From assembly GCA_016290775.1 (NCBI GenBank), contig JAEEVF010000001.1:186001-250000 (forward strand): a stretch of 64,000 nt of DNA. Direction: 5' to 3'. Source of the DNA: Acetatifactor sp. Its GTDB lineage: Bacteria; Bacillota; Clostridia; Lachnospirales; Lachnospiraceae. This document shows, piece by piece, positions 7,830 through 17,200 of the stretch (the stretch's first letter is position 1; each line of letters begins with the position of its first letter). Below the pieces are notes generated by a model that was given only the letters and a program-made list of their open reading frames with translations, searched no databases and was not told the origin of the DNA. The position numbers and the translations under genes were made by a program.

Positions 7830-9031
7830 AGAAGTATTGCAAAGCCGTCGTGAATATTGTTGTTTTCATCGTGGCGGTGCTTCTTGTCATTTTTTTGCTT
7901 CCAAGGCTCCTGGCCTTTTTTGCGCCCTTTGTGGTAGGCCTTGTGATCGCATGGATGGCGGGTCCCCCCGTAAAATTCTTCGAGGAGAAGATGAAGATCA
8001 AGCGAAGGGCCGGTTCCGCATTTGTGATCATTGCCGTAATTGCCCTGATCGTGCTTGCGATCTATGGACTCGGTTCCATTTTGGTCAAAGAGGGCGTCGG
8101 CTTTGCACAATCCTTCCCGGAAATGTGGGAAGACGTGCAAAAGGATCTCGATGAGATCGCCGAACGCATGAAAAACGTGTATCTCTCCTTGCCGGAAGCC
8201 GTGCGGGACCGCCTCGACGGAAGCCTTACGGCCCTGGAAAACTCCGCGGGCGATTTCCTTGGAAAGATCAGCAATCCGACACTGACGGCGGTCGGGAATT
8301 TCGCAAAATATCTGCCGACGCTCCTGATCGGCGTGATCATGGCCCTTCTTTCGGCATATTTCTTCGTCGCGGATCGCAAGAACGTGAATGAGTGGTGCAC
8401 AAAGCACGTGCCCAAGGTCATTCAGGATCGTTATGAGCTGATCCGCCAAAGCCTGGTGCGCGCCGTGGGCGGCTATGTCAAGGCGCAGCTCAAGATCGAG
8501 ATCTGGGTGTATTTCGTACTTGTGATCGGCCTTTGGATCTTGAAGGTGAGGTATGTTCTTCTGATCGCAGTGGGCATTGCTTTTCTGGATTTCCTTCCCG
8601 TGTTTGGCACCGGAACCGTCATGGTGCCCTGGGCCATCATCAAGATCATGGGCGGAGACCTAAAGATGGGCATTGGCATTCTGATCACCTGGGGCCTTGG
8701 ACAGCTCCTTCGCCAGATCATTCAGCCCAAGATTGTTGGAGATTCCATCGGCCTTTCGCCGTTGCCAACCTTGTTCCTTTTGTACCTGGGCTATCAGTTC
8801 GGCGGCGTCTTTGGCATGATCGTTGCGATCCCCGTAGGTCTCATTTTGTTCTCCCTTTATGAGGGCGGCGTTTTTGACACCACCAAGGATTCCGTAAAGC
8901 TTCTGATCCTTGGGGTCAACCAGTTTAGACGACTTACGCCGGAGGACCTTAAGGAGATCCGGGAAGAGGAGAAAGCAGAGGAAAAGATGCTCGAGGAAGC
9001 CATTTCCGAAGAAAGTGAAAAAAACTCTTAA
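7826..9031 (+). CDS. AI-2E family transporter-like membrane protein
   Basis: The 401-aa polytopic protein belongs to the PerM/YtvI/AI-2E exporter family. It has two N-terminal membrane helices, a soluble helical stretch at about 90-150 (DVQKDLDEIAERMKNVYLSLPEAVRD), and then a membrane core ending in GVFGMIVAIPVGLILFSLY. The C-terminus is a charged tail (EEKAEEKMLEEAISEESE). Characterised relatives export autoinducer-2 or act as Na+/H+ antiporters, so the substrate here is open. Translation starts at GTG 7826 with ttgggaggtac upstream, coupled to engB. A terminator follows. Confidence 0.85.
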   Translation: MKKYCKAVVNIVVFIVAVLLVIFLLPRLLAFFAPFVVGLVIAWMAGPPVKFFEEKMKIKRRAGSAFVIIAVIALIVLAIYGLGSILVKEGVGFAQSFPEMWEDVQKDLDEIAERMKNVYLSLPEAVRDRLDGSLTALENSAGDFLGKISNPTLTAVGNFAKYLPTLLIGVIMALLSAYFFVADRKNVNEWCTKHVPKVIQDRYELIRQSLVRAVGGYVKAQLKIEIWVYFVLVIGLWILKVRYVLLIAVGIAFLDFLPVFGTGTVMVPWAIIKIMGGDLKMGIGILITWGLGQLLRQIIQPKIVGDSIGLSPLPTLFLLYLGYQFGGVFGMIVAIPVGLILFSLYEGGVFDTTKDSVKLLILGVNQFRRLTPEDLKEIREEEKAEEKMLEEAISEESEKNS

Positions 9032-9066
9032 AAAATCAATAAAATCCATAAATTTACGTAACTTTT

Positions 9067-9107
9067 GCCTTCTAAAAACCGTCTTATGTTTTAGAAGGCA
9101 TTTTTAT
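9067..9107 (+). terminator. Intrinsic terminator after the AI-2E family gene
   Basis: GCCTTCTAAAAa...gTTTTAGAAGGC with a short loop, followed by attttt. It closes the clpPX-engB-AI-2E transcription unit. Confidence 0.85.
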
Positions 9108-9182
9108 GGGCTTTTTTATGGCATTTTGTGGTATATACTTTGGGTTTTTGGGGTTTGGATTCATCGGAAAGGATGGGATGGC

Positions 9183-9881
9183 ATGCAAAAGATCGCGGTT
9201 TATAATAATGCAACGGGGATCGCAGGAAAGCTGGAATTCCTTTGCAGGGGCGAGCAGATCGAAATCGTGGTGGAAAAGACGAAAGAAAAGCTTTTGGAGG
9301 ACGTGGTGCGCAGGAGCGTGTCCATGGTTTTGTTAGACGTATTTATGGAGGCGCAGGGACTTGGCGAGGGACTTCGCCTGATCGCGGAGGTCCGCAAGAC
9401 CTGCAGGATGCCGATCATTGTCGTGTCTGATCAGACAAGCGATACGGCCAAGGTTGCGGCGCTTAGCATTGGCGCGGATGACTTTGTAAATGCCGATGAC
9501 AATCCCCTTGTCACCATGGCGCGGATCAAGTCGCAGCTTCGGCGCTACGTTCAGCTGACCGGAACCCGTCCGAGGCCCGCCGAGAACATGTATCGGATCG
9601 ATGGCCTTGTGATCTATGACGACCAAAGGAAGGTGACGGTGGAAGGAAGGGAAGTGTACCTGACACCGACGGAATATGAAATCCTAAAGCTTCTTGTCAT
9701 GGAGCACGGCAAGGTGTTATCCATTCCGAAGATCTACGAGGACATCTGGCAGATGCGGGCCGTGGACGTGGACAATACGGTCGCGGTTCACGTGCGACAC
9801 ATCCGCGAAAAGATCGAGGACAACCCCCGAAAACCCAAATACCTCAAGGCAATTTGGGGAACAGGCTATATGGTCGGCTAA
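9183..9881 (+). CDS. Orphan OmpR/PhoB-family response regulator with a degenerate receiver
   Basis: The 232-aa product has an N-terminal receiver (1-115) and a winged-helix DNA-binding domain (about 130-232: LTPTEYEILKLLV, VAVHVRHIREKIED, WGTGYMV). The phospho-acceptor is Asp52 (VLLDVFM) and the switch Ser82 is present. The acidic pair that binds Mg2+, normally at residues 8-9 to 10-11, is replaced by Asn8-Asn9. The invariant Lys near 105 (usual DxxxKP) is replaced (GADDFVNADDNP). This argues against standard phosphotransfer and for an atypical, possibly phosphorylation-independent regulator. No histidine kinase is adjacent. I chose ATG 9183 because ggaaaggatgg precedes it; the longer frame at 8910 overlaps the upstream gene and terminator. 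Confidence 0.85.
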   Translation: MQKIAVYNNATGIAGKLEFLCRGEQIEIVVEKTKEKLLEDVVRRSVSMVLLDVFMEAQGLGEGLRLIAEVRKTCRMPIIVVSDQTSDTAKVAALSIGADDFVNADDNPLVTMARIKSQLRRYVQLTGTRPRPAENMYRIDGLVIYDDQRKVTVEGREVYLTPTEYEILKLLVMEHGKVLSIPKIYEDIWQMRAVDVDNTVAVHVRHIREKIEDNPRKPKYLKAIWGTGYMVG

Positions 9882-9914
9882 TTCTAAAAGAAATGTGAAA
9901 TAATGCGAAAATTA

Positions 9915-9943
9915 TTGACGAATAGTCTGAAAAATCATATAAT
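9915..9943 (+). promoter_or_regulatory. Near-consensus promoter for the SPFH gene
   Basis: TTGACG, exactly 17 bases, TATAAT. It matches consensus at 11 of 12 positions. It lies about 80 bases upstream of the SPFH start. Confidence 0.85.
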
Positions 9944-10014
9944 TAAACTCGTGAGGGGTTTTTGAACAGAAGGCCCCGGAATGATTACCAGAATAAACTT
10001 AGGAGGTAGCAAGA

Positions 10015-11391
10015 ATGGGTTTAATTTCAACAGTTGTAGGCGCAGCGTCCGGAGTGATCAACGCAGGCGTAGGTGCAGTAGCAGGCACAATGTCTAACCA
10101 GTGGAAAGAGTTTTTCTACTGTGACGCCATCGACCCGAAGTATTTGATGGTTCGCGGTCACAAGAGGACCAGCGGCAAGGCTGCAAATAATAAGGGCGAT
10201 GACAATGTAATTTCTAATGGTTCCGTGATCGCGGTTGCAGACGGACAGTGTATGCTGATCGTTGATCAGGGCAGAGTTGCAGATCTGTGCGCAGTTCCCG
10301 GTGAGTATGTTTACGATCAGTCCAGCGAGCCTTCCATCTTCTCCGGCAACCTTGGCGAGTCCATTAAGGAAACCTTCAAGGCTATGGGAAGACGTTTCAC
10401 CTTTGGCGGTGACAGCGGCAAGGAGCAGAGAGTTTACTACATCAACACCAAGGAGATCATGGGCAACATGTACGGCACCCCTAAGAAGGTTCCCTTCCGC
10501 GTGGTGGACGAGCGTGCAGGCATCGACATTGACATCTCCATCGGATGCTTTGGTGAGTACAGCTATCGCGTAGCTGATCCCATCGTATTCTATACCAATA
10601 TCTGCGGTAATTCCGCTGAGTATTTTGAGCGTTCCAAGATCGACAGCCAGTTAAAGACTGAGATCCTGACCTCCCTTCAGCCCGCATTCGCTAAGATTTC
10701 CGCAATGGGCGTTCGTTATTCCGCACTTCCCGGCCACACCGAGGAGATCGCAGCAGCCCTGAACGAAGTTCTTTCCGAGAAGTGGGGTGCACAGAGAGGC
10801 CTTGAGATCGTATCCTTCGGCGTATCTTCCGTAACGGCAGACGAAGAAGACGAGAAGATGATCAAGGAAATGCAGAAGCAGGCTGCTTACACGGATCCTA
10901 CCCGTCTTGCAGCATATGCAGGCGTTGCTCAGGCAGACGCCATGAAGCTGGCAGCAGCAAATACTTCCGCAGGCCCCATGATGGCATTCATGGGCATGAA
11001 CGCAGCTCAGAACGCAGGCGGCGGCATGGACATCAACGGACTGATGGCACAGGGCCAGGCAATGCGTGCACAGCAGGCAGCAGCAGCGGCTCCCGCAGCA
11101 GCTCCCGCAGCAGCTCCCGCAAACAGCTGGAAGTGCAGCTGTGGTGCTACCGTAACCGGTAACTTCTGCCCTGAGTGTGGTTCTAAGAAGCCCGAAGCTC
11201 CTGCAGGTTGGACCTGCTCCTGTGGCGCAGTGAACCAGGGTAAGTTCTGCAGCAGCTGTGGCGCTAAGAAGCCCGCAGGCGCTCCTCAGTACAAGTGCGA
11301 CAAGTGCGGTTGGACTCCTGAAGATCCGACCAATCCTCCGAAGTTCTGCCCTGAGTGTGGCGATCCCTTCGGCGATGAGGACGTTCAGTAA
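10015..11391 (+). CDS. SPFH-domain protein with C-terminal zinc ribbons (YdjI-like)
   Basis: The 458-aa product starts with a glycine/alanine-rich amphipathic segment. An SPFH (band 7-like) domain of the virion-core/YdjI type spans about 25-290. An Ala/Met/Gln-rich low-complexity linker follows (QQAAAAAPAAAPAAAPA). The C-terminus carries three CxC or CxxC zinc ribbons: CSCGATVTGNFCPECG, CSCGAVNQGKFCSSCG, and CDKCGW...FCPECG. B. subtilis YdjI is part of a membrane-stress assembly that recruits a PspA paralogue, and membrane stress is the best guess here; no PspA gene is in the window. A near-consensus promoter and biased codons indicate high expression. RBS taggaggtagcaag. Confidence 0.8.
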   Translation: MGLISTVVGAASGVINAGVGAVAGTMSNQWKEFFYCDAIDPKYLMVRGHKRTSGKAANNKGDDNVISNGSVIAVADGQCMLIVDQGRVADLCAVPGEYVYDQSSEPSIFSGNLGESIKETFKAMGRRFTFGGDSGKEQRVYYINTKEIMGNMYGTPKKVPFRVVDERAGIDIDISIGCFGEYSYRVADPIVFYTNICGNSAEYFERSKIDSQLKTEILTSLQPAFAKISAMGVRYSALPGHTEEIAAALNEVLSEKWGAQRGLEIVSFGVSSVTADEEDEKMIKEMQKQAAYTDPTRLAAYAGVAQADAMKLAAANTSAGPMMAFMGMNAAQNAGGGMDINGLMAQGQAMRAQQAAAAAPAAAPAAAPANSWKCSCGATVTGNFCPECGSKKPEAPAGWTCSCGAVNQGKFCSSCGAKKPAGAPQYKCDKCGWTPEDPTNPPKFCPECGDPFGDEDVQ

Positions 11392-11416
11392 GTAATCAGC
11401 CCCATAGGGCATTGGA

Positions 11417-11452
11417 AACTGGCTACCCAGAAACGGGTAGCCAGTTTTTTTA
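11417..11452 (+). terminator. Intrinsic terminator after the SPFH gene
   Basis: AACTGGCTACCC agaaac GGGTAGCCAGTT followed by tttttt. Confidence 0.9.
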
Positions 11453-11471
11453 GATATTTTGTAAAATATAC

Positions 11472-11500
11472 TTGACAATATGTCGCTTTAGTTGTATAGT
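11472..11500 (+). promoter_or_regulatory. Promoter for natA-natB
   Basis: Consensus TTGACA, 17 bases, TATAGT. Predicted transcription start is near 11507, giving a leader of under 30 bases. Confidence 0.8.
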
Positions 11501-11533
11501 GCATATTAGAAAGAAAAAAGGAGCGTGATCGCC

Positions 11534-12313
11534 ATGGAAGAATTATTACAAGTAAAAGAATTACGTAAGACCTTCCAGCTTACCGCGAAGCAGCAAAAGC
11601 TGGAAAACACAAAAGAAAAGGTCAAGGTGGCAGTGGACGGCCTGTCCTTCACGGCATATAAGGGAGAGGTGTTTGGGCTCCTTGGACCGAACGGTGCAGG
11701 AAAGACGACGACGCTGCGCATGCTTGCCACGTTGATCAAGCCGGATTCCGGTGATGCCATTTTGGATGGCGCGAGCATCGTGTCTCAGCCAGAGATCGTT
11801 CGTAGCAAGATCGGGTTTCTGACCAGTGAATTAAAGCTTGAAGATTTCTTTACGCCGAATTATCAATATGACTTCTTCTCGGGACTTTACGGAGTGGATC
11901 CTCAGATTGCGGCAGCCAGAAAGAAGGAATTGTTCGAGCGCTTTGGCATCGACAAGTTTGCCGAGGTGAAATATGGCAACCTTTCGACTGGCATGAAGCA
12001 GAAGGTGAGTCTTGTGGTCAGCCTGGTACATGATCCCGACGTCGTGATCTTTGATGAGCCCACAAACGGTCTGGACGTCCTTACGGCCAAGGTGGTAACG
12101 GACTTCCTCTTGGACCTGAAATCCAGGGGCAAGAGCATCATCGTTTCCACACACATCTTCAGCCTGATCGAAAAGGTCTGCGACAGAGTCGGCATCGTGA
12201 TCGCGGGAAAGATGGTGGAGTGCGGGACTCTCGGAGAGATTTGCGGCGAAAAGACGTTGGAGGATCGTTTCTTTGAAATCTATGAAGAAAAGGTAGGTAG
12301 GATCGATGAATAA
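11534..12313 (+). CDS. natA: ABC-2 type exporter ATP-binding protein (NatA-like)
   Basis: The 259-aa ATPase has Walker A GPNGAGKTT, signature LSTGMKQKVSLVVSLVHDP (the LSxGMKQK form typical of NatA/DrrA-type exporters), Walker B VVIFDEPTNGLD and switch His STH. It energises the membrane protein encoded next. I prefer ATG 11534 over the GTG at 11525 because aaaggag is ten bases from the ATG but only one from the GTG. Its end overlaps natB by eight bases. The family extrudes Na+ in B. subtilis; other substrates are possible. Confidence 0.85.
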   Translation: MEELLQVKELRKTFQLTAKQQKLENTKEKVKVAVDGLSFTAYKGEVFGLLGPNGAGKTTTLRMLATLIKPDSGDAILDGASIVSQPEIVRSKIGFLTSELKLEDFFTPNYQYDFFSGLYGVDPQIAAARKKELFERFGIDKFAEVKYGNLSTGMKQKVSLVVSLVHDPDVVIFDEPTNGLDVLTAKVVTDFLLDLKSRGKSIIVSTHIFSLIEKVCDRVGIVIAGKMVECGTLGEICGEKTLEDRFFEIYEEKVGRIDE

Positions 12314-13490
12314 TATCATAACCATTATCAAAAAAGAGTTGGCCCGCTTCTTTGGGGACAGAAGATTGGTATTTACCACGATCATCATGCCGGGCCTTTT
12401 GATCTACTTGATGTACAGCCTGATGGGCGAGGGCATGATGAAGCAGATGACCACGCCGAAGGACTACGTATCGAAAATATATGCTTATAACATGCCTGCC
12501 GAAATGAAGGATCTGTTTGCACCCGTAAAAGCAGAGTGGACCACGTGGGACGGCAATGCGTCTGACAAGGATCGCGTACTGAAGGAGATCGCGGACGGCG
12601 AGATGGACCTTCTGGTATGCTTCCCGGACAATTTCTTAGAGACCGTACAGACCTATCAGAATTCAGATGGAAGCGCACCGCAGGTTGAGCTGTATTACAG
12701 TTCTGAGAAGAGCAATTCCCTGACGGCATATAACCAGATCAACGCAATGCTCGACGCCTGGGAAGAGCAGATGACCAACAAATTCGACGTAAACCGCGCG
12801 GAAGGAAGATTTGGCGATTATGATCAGGCTTCCGAGACCGGCATGATCGGAAAGCTGCTCTCCGGACTTCTGCCCATGCTGATCATGACCTTCATCTTCA
12901 GCGGATGCTCTGGCGTTGCGCCTGAATCCATCGCCGGTGAGAAGGAGAGAGGCACCATCGCAACCCTCCTGGTAACCCCCGTAAAGAGAAGCGCACTGGC
13001 CCTTGGCAAGGTCATCAGCCTTAGCATCATCGCCCTGATGGCGGGCGTATCGAGCTTTATCGGAACCATTCTCTCCCTGCCGAAAATGATGGGAGACGAA
13101 GTGGACATTAACATTGTAAGCTACGACATGAGCGATTACCTGCTGCTCTTTGCAGTCATTATCTCCACGGTGTTTGTGATCGTATCCATCATCTCCATCA
13201 TCTCCGCAAATTCGAAGAGCGTGAAGGAAGCAACGACCATGATGGCTCCGTTCATGATCGCGATCATGCTGGTGAGCATCCTGCCCATGCTCGGCGTGGA
13301 CGTTGGCGGCAAGGCAGCATATGCGATCCCTCTGTTCAACTCCGTAAAGACCATGTCCGGCATCTTTGGATTTAGCACAAACCTGCCCATGGCGATCATG
13401 ACCATCGGCGTGAACGTTGTAGCAACCTGCGTACTTGTTGTGGTACTTACGAAGATGTTCGATTCCGAGAACGTGATGTTTGGAAAGTAA
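12306..13490 (+). CDS. natB: ABC-2 type exporter permease (NatB-like)
   Basis: The 394-aa product has one N-terminal membrane helix (LVFTTIIMPGLLIYLMYSL) and a large extracytoplasmic domain of about 140 residues. A C-terminal block of about five helices includes the ABC2 membrane signature near AGEKERGTIATLLVTPVKRSALALGK. This is the NatB/YhaP layout. It pairs with the overlapping NatA ATPase, so the two form a complete exporter. Substrate not determinable from sequence. Confidence 0.85.
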   Translation: MNNIITIIKKELARFFGDRRLVFTTIIMPGLLIYLMYSLMGEGMMKQMTTPKDYVSKIYAYNMPAEMKDLFAPVKAEWTTWDGNASDKDRVLKEIADGEMDLLVCFPDNFLETVQTYQNSDGSAPQVELYYSSEKSNSLTAYNQINAMLDAWEEQMTNKFDVNRAEGRFGDYDQASETGMIGKLLSGLLPMLIMTFIFSGCSGVAPESIAGEKERGTIATLLVTPVKRSALALGKVISLSIIALMAGVSSFIGTILSLPKMMGDEVDINIVSYDMSDYLLLFAVIISTVFVIVSIISIISANSKSVKEATTMMAPFMIAIMLVSILPMLGVDVGGKAAYAIPLFNSVKTMSGIFGFSTNLPMAIMTIGVNVVATCVLVVVLTKMFDSENVMFGK

Positions 13491-13557
13491 GACAATCCCT
13501 GAAAGAAAACAAGAAGAGTTATGAAGAATGCGAAAGAAGAGCATTCAAGAGCAAAAG

Positions 13558-13586
13558 AAAAGTGCCGGACGTTCCGTCCGGCACTT
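13558..13586. terminator. Bidirectional terminator between natB and csp
   Basis: AAGTGCCGGAC gttcc GTCCGGCACTT. The minus strand has a T-rich tail (ttttcttttg) and serves csp. The plus strand tail is cttcttgttt and may serve natB. Confidence 0.8.
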
Positions 13587-13610
13587 CTTGTTTGCAGATG
13601 TTTGATCTGA

Positions 13611-13826
13611 TTAAGCTACTACGGTAACGTTGGTAGCACGGATCTTGCTGCTGTTCTGAGGATCGCACTCGGTATCGAAGGTAACCTTCTGGCCCTCTTC
13701 AAGAGACTTGAAGCCTTCAGCGTTGATAGCGGAGAAGTGTACGAAAACTTCCTCTCCAGTTGCCTCGTTGGTGATGAAACCATAACCCTTCTGTGCGTTG
13801 AACCACTTAACAGTACCGTTGTTCAT
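13611..13826 (-). CDS. Cold-shock domain protein (CspA/CspB family)
   Basis: The 71-aa single cold-shock domain has RNP1 KGYGFI and RNP2 VFVHFS and starts [10 protein letters not shown]. These are single-strand nucleic-acid chaperones that melt RNA structure at low temperature or in fast growth. I take the ATG at 13826 (complement) and not the 97-aa frame, because aggaggttc sits just upstream and homology begins there. Codon bias is strong. The gene has its own promoter 215 bases upstream and a long leader with an extended inverted repeat, as in regulated cold-shock genes. Confidence 0.95.
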   Translation of the reverse strand: MNNGTVKWFNAQKGYGFITNEATGEEVFVHFSAINAEGFKSLEEGQKVTFDTECDPQNSSKIRATNVTVVA

Positions 13827-13900
13827 TGTAGAACCTCCTTCTTTTGCTTGGGACATAGCCCGTTTTAGGTTTAGTAATTCTAAAACGTAGGACAAAAAAA

Positions 13901-14010
13901 TCACATATTTTTGTCAACCATCATTCTTCAATGATCCGAAGGATCATTTGCACTCTGCACTTCGTAGCCAGGATCGCGAAAGGCGAATGATGACTTACAA
14001 AAATATGTGA
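13901..14010 (-). other. Long imperfect inverted repeat in the csp 5' leader
   Basis: The arms are 13901-13926 and 13985-14010 (26 bases each, three mismatches: TCACATATTTTTGT...CATCATTC). The 58-base interior has its own hairpin (ATGATCC gaa GGATCAT). It lies between the csp promoter and start codon, so the csp mRNA would carry it. A smaller dyad (CGTTTTAG...CTAAAACG, 13861-13887) lies closer to the gene. It could be a temperature-sensitive leader like that of cspA, or a MITE-like insertion. Confidence 0.6.
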
Positions 14011-14041
14011 GTTCAATGACACTCTTTTAGAATCCTCTTAA

Positions 14042-14070
14042 AGTATAGTATTCAAAAAAGAAAATGTCAA
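14042..14070 (-). promoter_or_regulatory. Promoter for csp
   Basis: On the minus strand: TTGACA, 17 bases, TATACT. Predicted start near 14035 gives a leader of about 210 bases. Confidence 0.8.
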
Positions 14071-14109
14071 TAAAATTTTCATTTTTGTTGTGATAATTCA
14101 CTTAAATAG

Positions 14110-14138
14110 TTGCCGAATTCTCATTTTTCTTGTAAAAT
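14110..14138 (+). promoter_or_regulatory. Candidate promoter for the LacI-EAL gene
   Basis: TTGCCG, 17 bases, TAAAAT. Together with the csp promoter it explains the 13827-14217 gap, in which no gene is visible. Confidence 0.55.
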
Positions 14139-14217
14139 AGTAACATGAGACAGTGGGAAAGTATCTCCTTTTGACTGAGGTTTGATGGAGCGCCTTGGAC
14201 GCTTAGAGGGAGGCGAC

Positions 14218-17200
14218 ATGCTGGGAAACAAGAAAGTGATCGGACTTTGCGTCACGAAGATCCATGACAGGGTCAGGGCTGCCTTGGCTGACGAGGTGAA
14301 TCTTGCAGCCGTGGAGCAAGGCTATAAGCTGATCTGTTTTAACAGTATTGAGGATTTTTATCGGGACGACGTATATAGCAAGGGCGCCAAGACGATTTAT
14401 GACCGAATGGATCTTGACATGCTTGACGGACTGATCGTGTGCCAGGAGCATTTTTGCAATCAGCGGATCGTGGAAGAGATCATTGACCGCGCCGCGAAGA
14501 AGCAGATCCCTACCGTCATTTTGAACGGTGAGGCGAAGGGGTGCGTGAGTGTCATCAATGACTGCAAGGATGCCTTCAAGGACATGATCCGCCATATTAT
14601 CCGCGTTCACCACGTGAATGATCTGTATTTCCTTGCGGGGAGATTGGGAGACCATAATTCCGAGGAACGTCTTGAGTATTTCCGCGAGGTGATGGAGGAA
14701 TGTGGCCTTGCGGTCCGCGATGACCGCATCGGTTACGGAGATTACTGGGATGAGCCGGCCATGCGCATCACGGAGGATCTGGTGGTGAACGGAAAGCTTC
14801 CGCGTGCCATCATCTGTGCCAATGACAATATGGCCTTTGGCGTTTGCAAGAAGCTGAAAATGCTGGGCTATTCCGTCCCCGAGGATGTGATCGTGACGGG
14901 ATTTGACGGCATCCCGGCGGTGGAATATTTTTATCCAAAGCTCACGACCTGTCGCGAGAATTGGGAGGAGCAGGCCAAGACCTGCGTGGAAGTGCTCCGC
15001 AAGCTCTTTGCGGGAGAACCCGTACAGCAGACCTATCGGATCCCTTACGGAAATAAATATGCCGAGAGCTGCGGCTGTGAGAAGCCCAAGCTCATTCAAA
15101 GGGACGAGGCTGCGGCTGAGCTGTTTTCGCTCCTCGAGTCCATGGAGGCTCATGAGGATTACGTGACGAGCGAGACCGAGATGATGCTGAACATCGAGGA
15201 CGTAAATGACTTAATGGGACCGCTCTCAAGGTTTATTCTTTCGAATTCCTGGCTTTGCGTGAGCAGTAAGTTCATGCAGCTTGCCACCGTGGAAGGCTGG
15301 GAGGACGGCCGCATGATCGTGGTGCCGTCCATGTATGGCCAGGACCGTGAGCTGCGCTATATCAGCGACGATGACATGCTTCCGGAAACCTGGGAATGGG
15401 CAGAGGATGACAGTTGCTATGTCCTTACGAGCGTATATTCCAAGGATTCCTTCTGTGGCTATTATGCCGTAAAGACCACCTACATCGGCGGCATCGGCTA
15501 CAAGATGAAAAAGATCGTCCGTCTTGCGAACCTGGTCTGCAATTCGCTGATCAATCAGTTCAAGCAGCGCGAGATGATGCGCAACATGGAAGGCGCGATC
15601 TATCGCGACACCTTGACGGGACTTCCGAACCTAAAGGGTGCGACGAAGTGGTTCGAAGATTTTTCTTCCAACGAGGCAAATCACAAAAAGAGCCTTTCCA
15701 TTTCGGTGTTTGCACTGGCGCAGTATAAAATGCTTTATGAAAAATATGGCATGCCGGCCGTGGAGGATATCATCCTTACGCTTTCGGAAAAGCTCAAGAT
15801 TTTGCGTGGCATCGGCGGCTTCCTTGCAAGGACTTCTGAAAATGAGTTCGTTTTGATCCAGGTGTTTGAGAATGCCTCGATGATCAATTCCGCCAACGCA
15901 AGGCTTGCTTTGGCCGTGCAAAAGGAAGTTGCTAAATTCAATCAGCAAAAGCGCATCGGTCAGCCCGTGGACGTCAACGTCGGCAGCACGACCGCAGGCA
16001 GCGGCTGGAAGGGGTCTTTAAGCGCATTTGTGAAATATGCCTCCAACGAGATGGTCCTGAACAGAATGAACGGAAGCGCAGAGGTAAAGGACGACGAGCA
16101 GGGTTCCCACGGGGATTACCTCGACGTGTTCAATCTCCTTGTGGACAACAATCTTTTCCAGTATCATTATCAGCCCATCGTGGATGCGAGAGACGGTTCC
16201 ATCTATGGCTACGAGGCGTTGATGCGTACCAAGGGCGGCATCAATCTGACACCCCTCGACATTCTTGGCGCGGCGAAGGAATTTCAGAGATTGGATGAGA
16301 TCGAGCATGCTACCATGTTCAACATCATGAAGCAGTATGCGAACGAGAATGAGAGATTCTTTGGCAGAAAGGTCTTCATCAACACGATCCCCAATCATTT
16401 CCTCTCGGCGGAGGAAAGCGCAAAGCTGGCGGAGAAATATCAGGCCTACATGGACAAGGTGGTCTTTGAGGTGACGGAGCAGGAGACCAGCTCCGACGAG
16501 GAGCTTGAGGCCTTAAAGCGCTTCAGCGCCGGCAGCGGCAACGTGCAGATTGCCATTGACGATTACGGCACGGGACATTCCAACATCGTGAATCTTCTTC
16601 GCTATGCGCCGCAGATCATCAAGATCGACAGGTATCTGATCAGCGGCATCGACAGCGACGTGAATAAGCAGATCTTCGTTAAGAACACCATCGAGTTTGC
16701 GGCAATGAACGGGATCAAGGTGCTTGCGGAGGGCGTTGAGACGCTAGGAGAGCTCAGAAGCGTCATTGAGTATGGCGTTGACCTGATCCAGGGCTATTAT
16801 CTCGGCAGGCCCCAGGCGGACCCGATCGCGGAGCTTGAGGACAAGGTTCTGAGCGAGATCATCAACCAGAATCTGACCCTTGCCGTTTATGACAAGGGCA
16901 ATCAGAAGGTATATACGGCGAAGGACGGCGAGACCGTGAACGTGGTGGAGCTTGCGCTTCACAAGTACAATTACGTACATGTCGTATCGGGCAATGTAAA
17001 GCTTATCGGTAAGAAGGACAGCACGGTCAACCTTGTGGTGAAGGTGGCGGATAACGCGGACGTAAGGCTTTCGCTCACGGACGTGAACCTGACCGGCATT
17101 GATGAACCGGCGATCCAGCTGGGCAAGGCAAGCAATCTGGAACTTTCACTGGATGGCTTCAATTCCGTCAACAAGAACGGCATTTTGGTAACGACGAACG

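Noticed and set aside
10651-11478. 275-aa minus-strand ORF opposite the SPFH gene
   Set aside because: Leu/Cys/Ala-rich reverse reading of repetitive GCA/CAG codons; no start signal.
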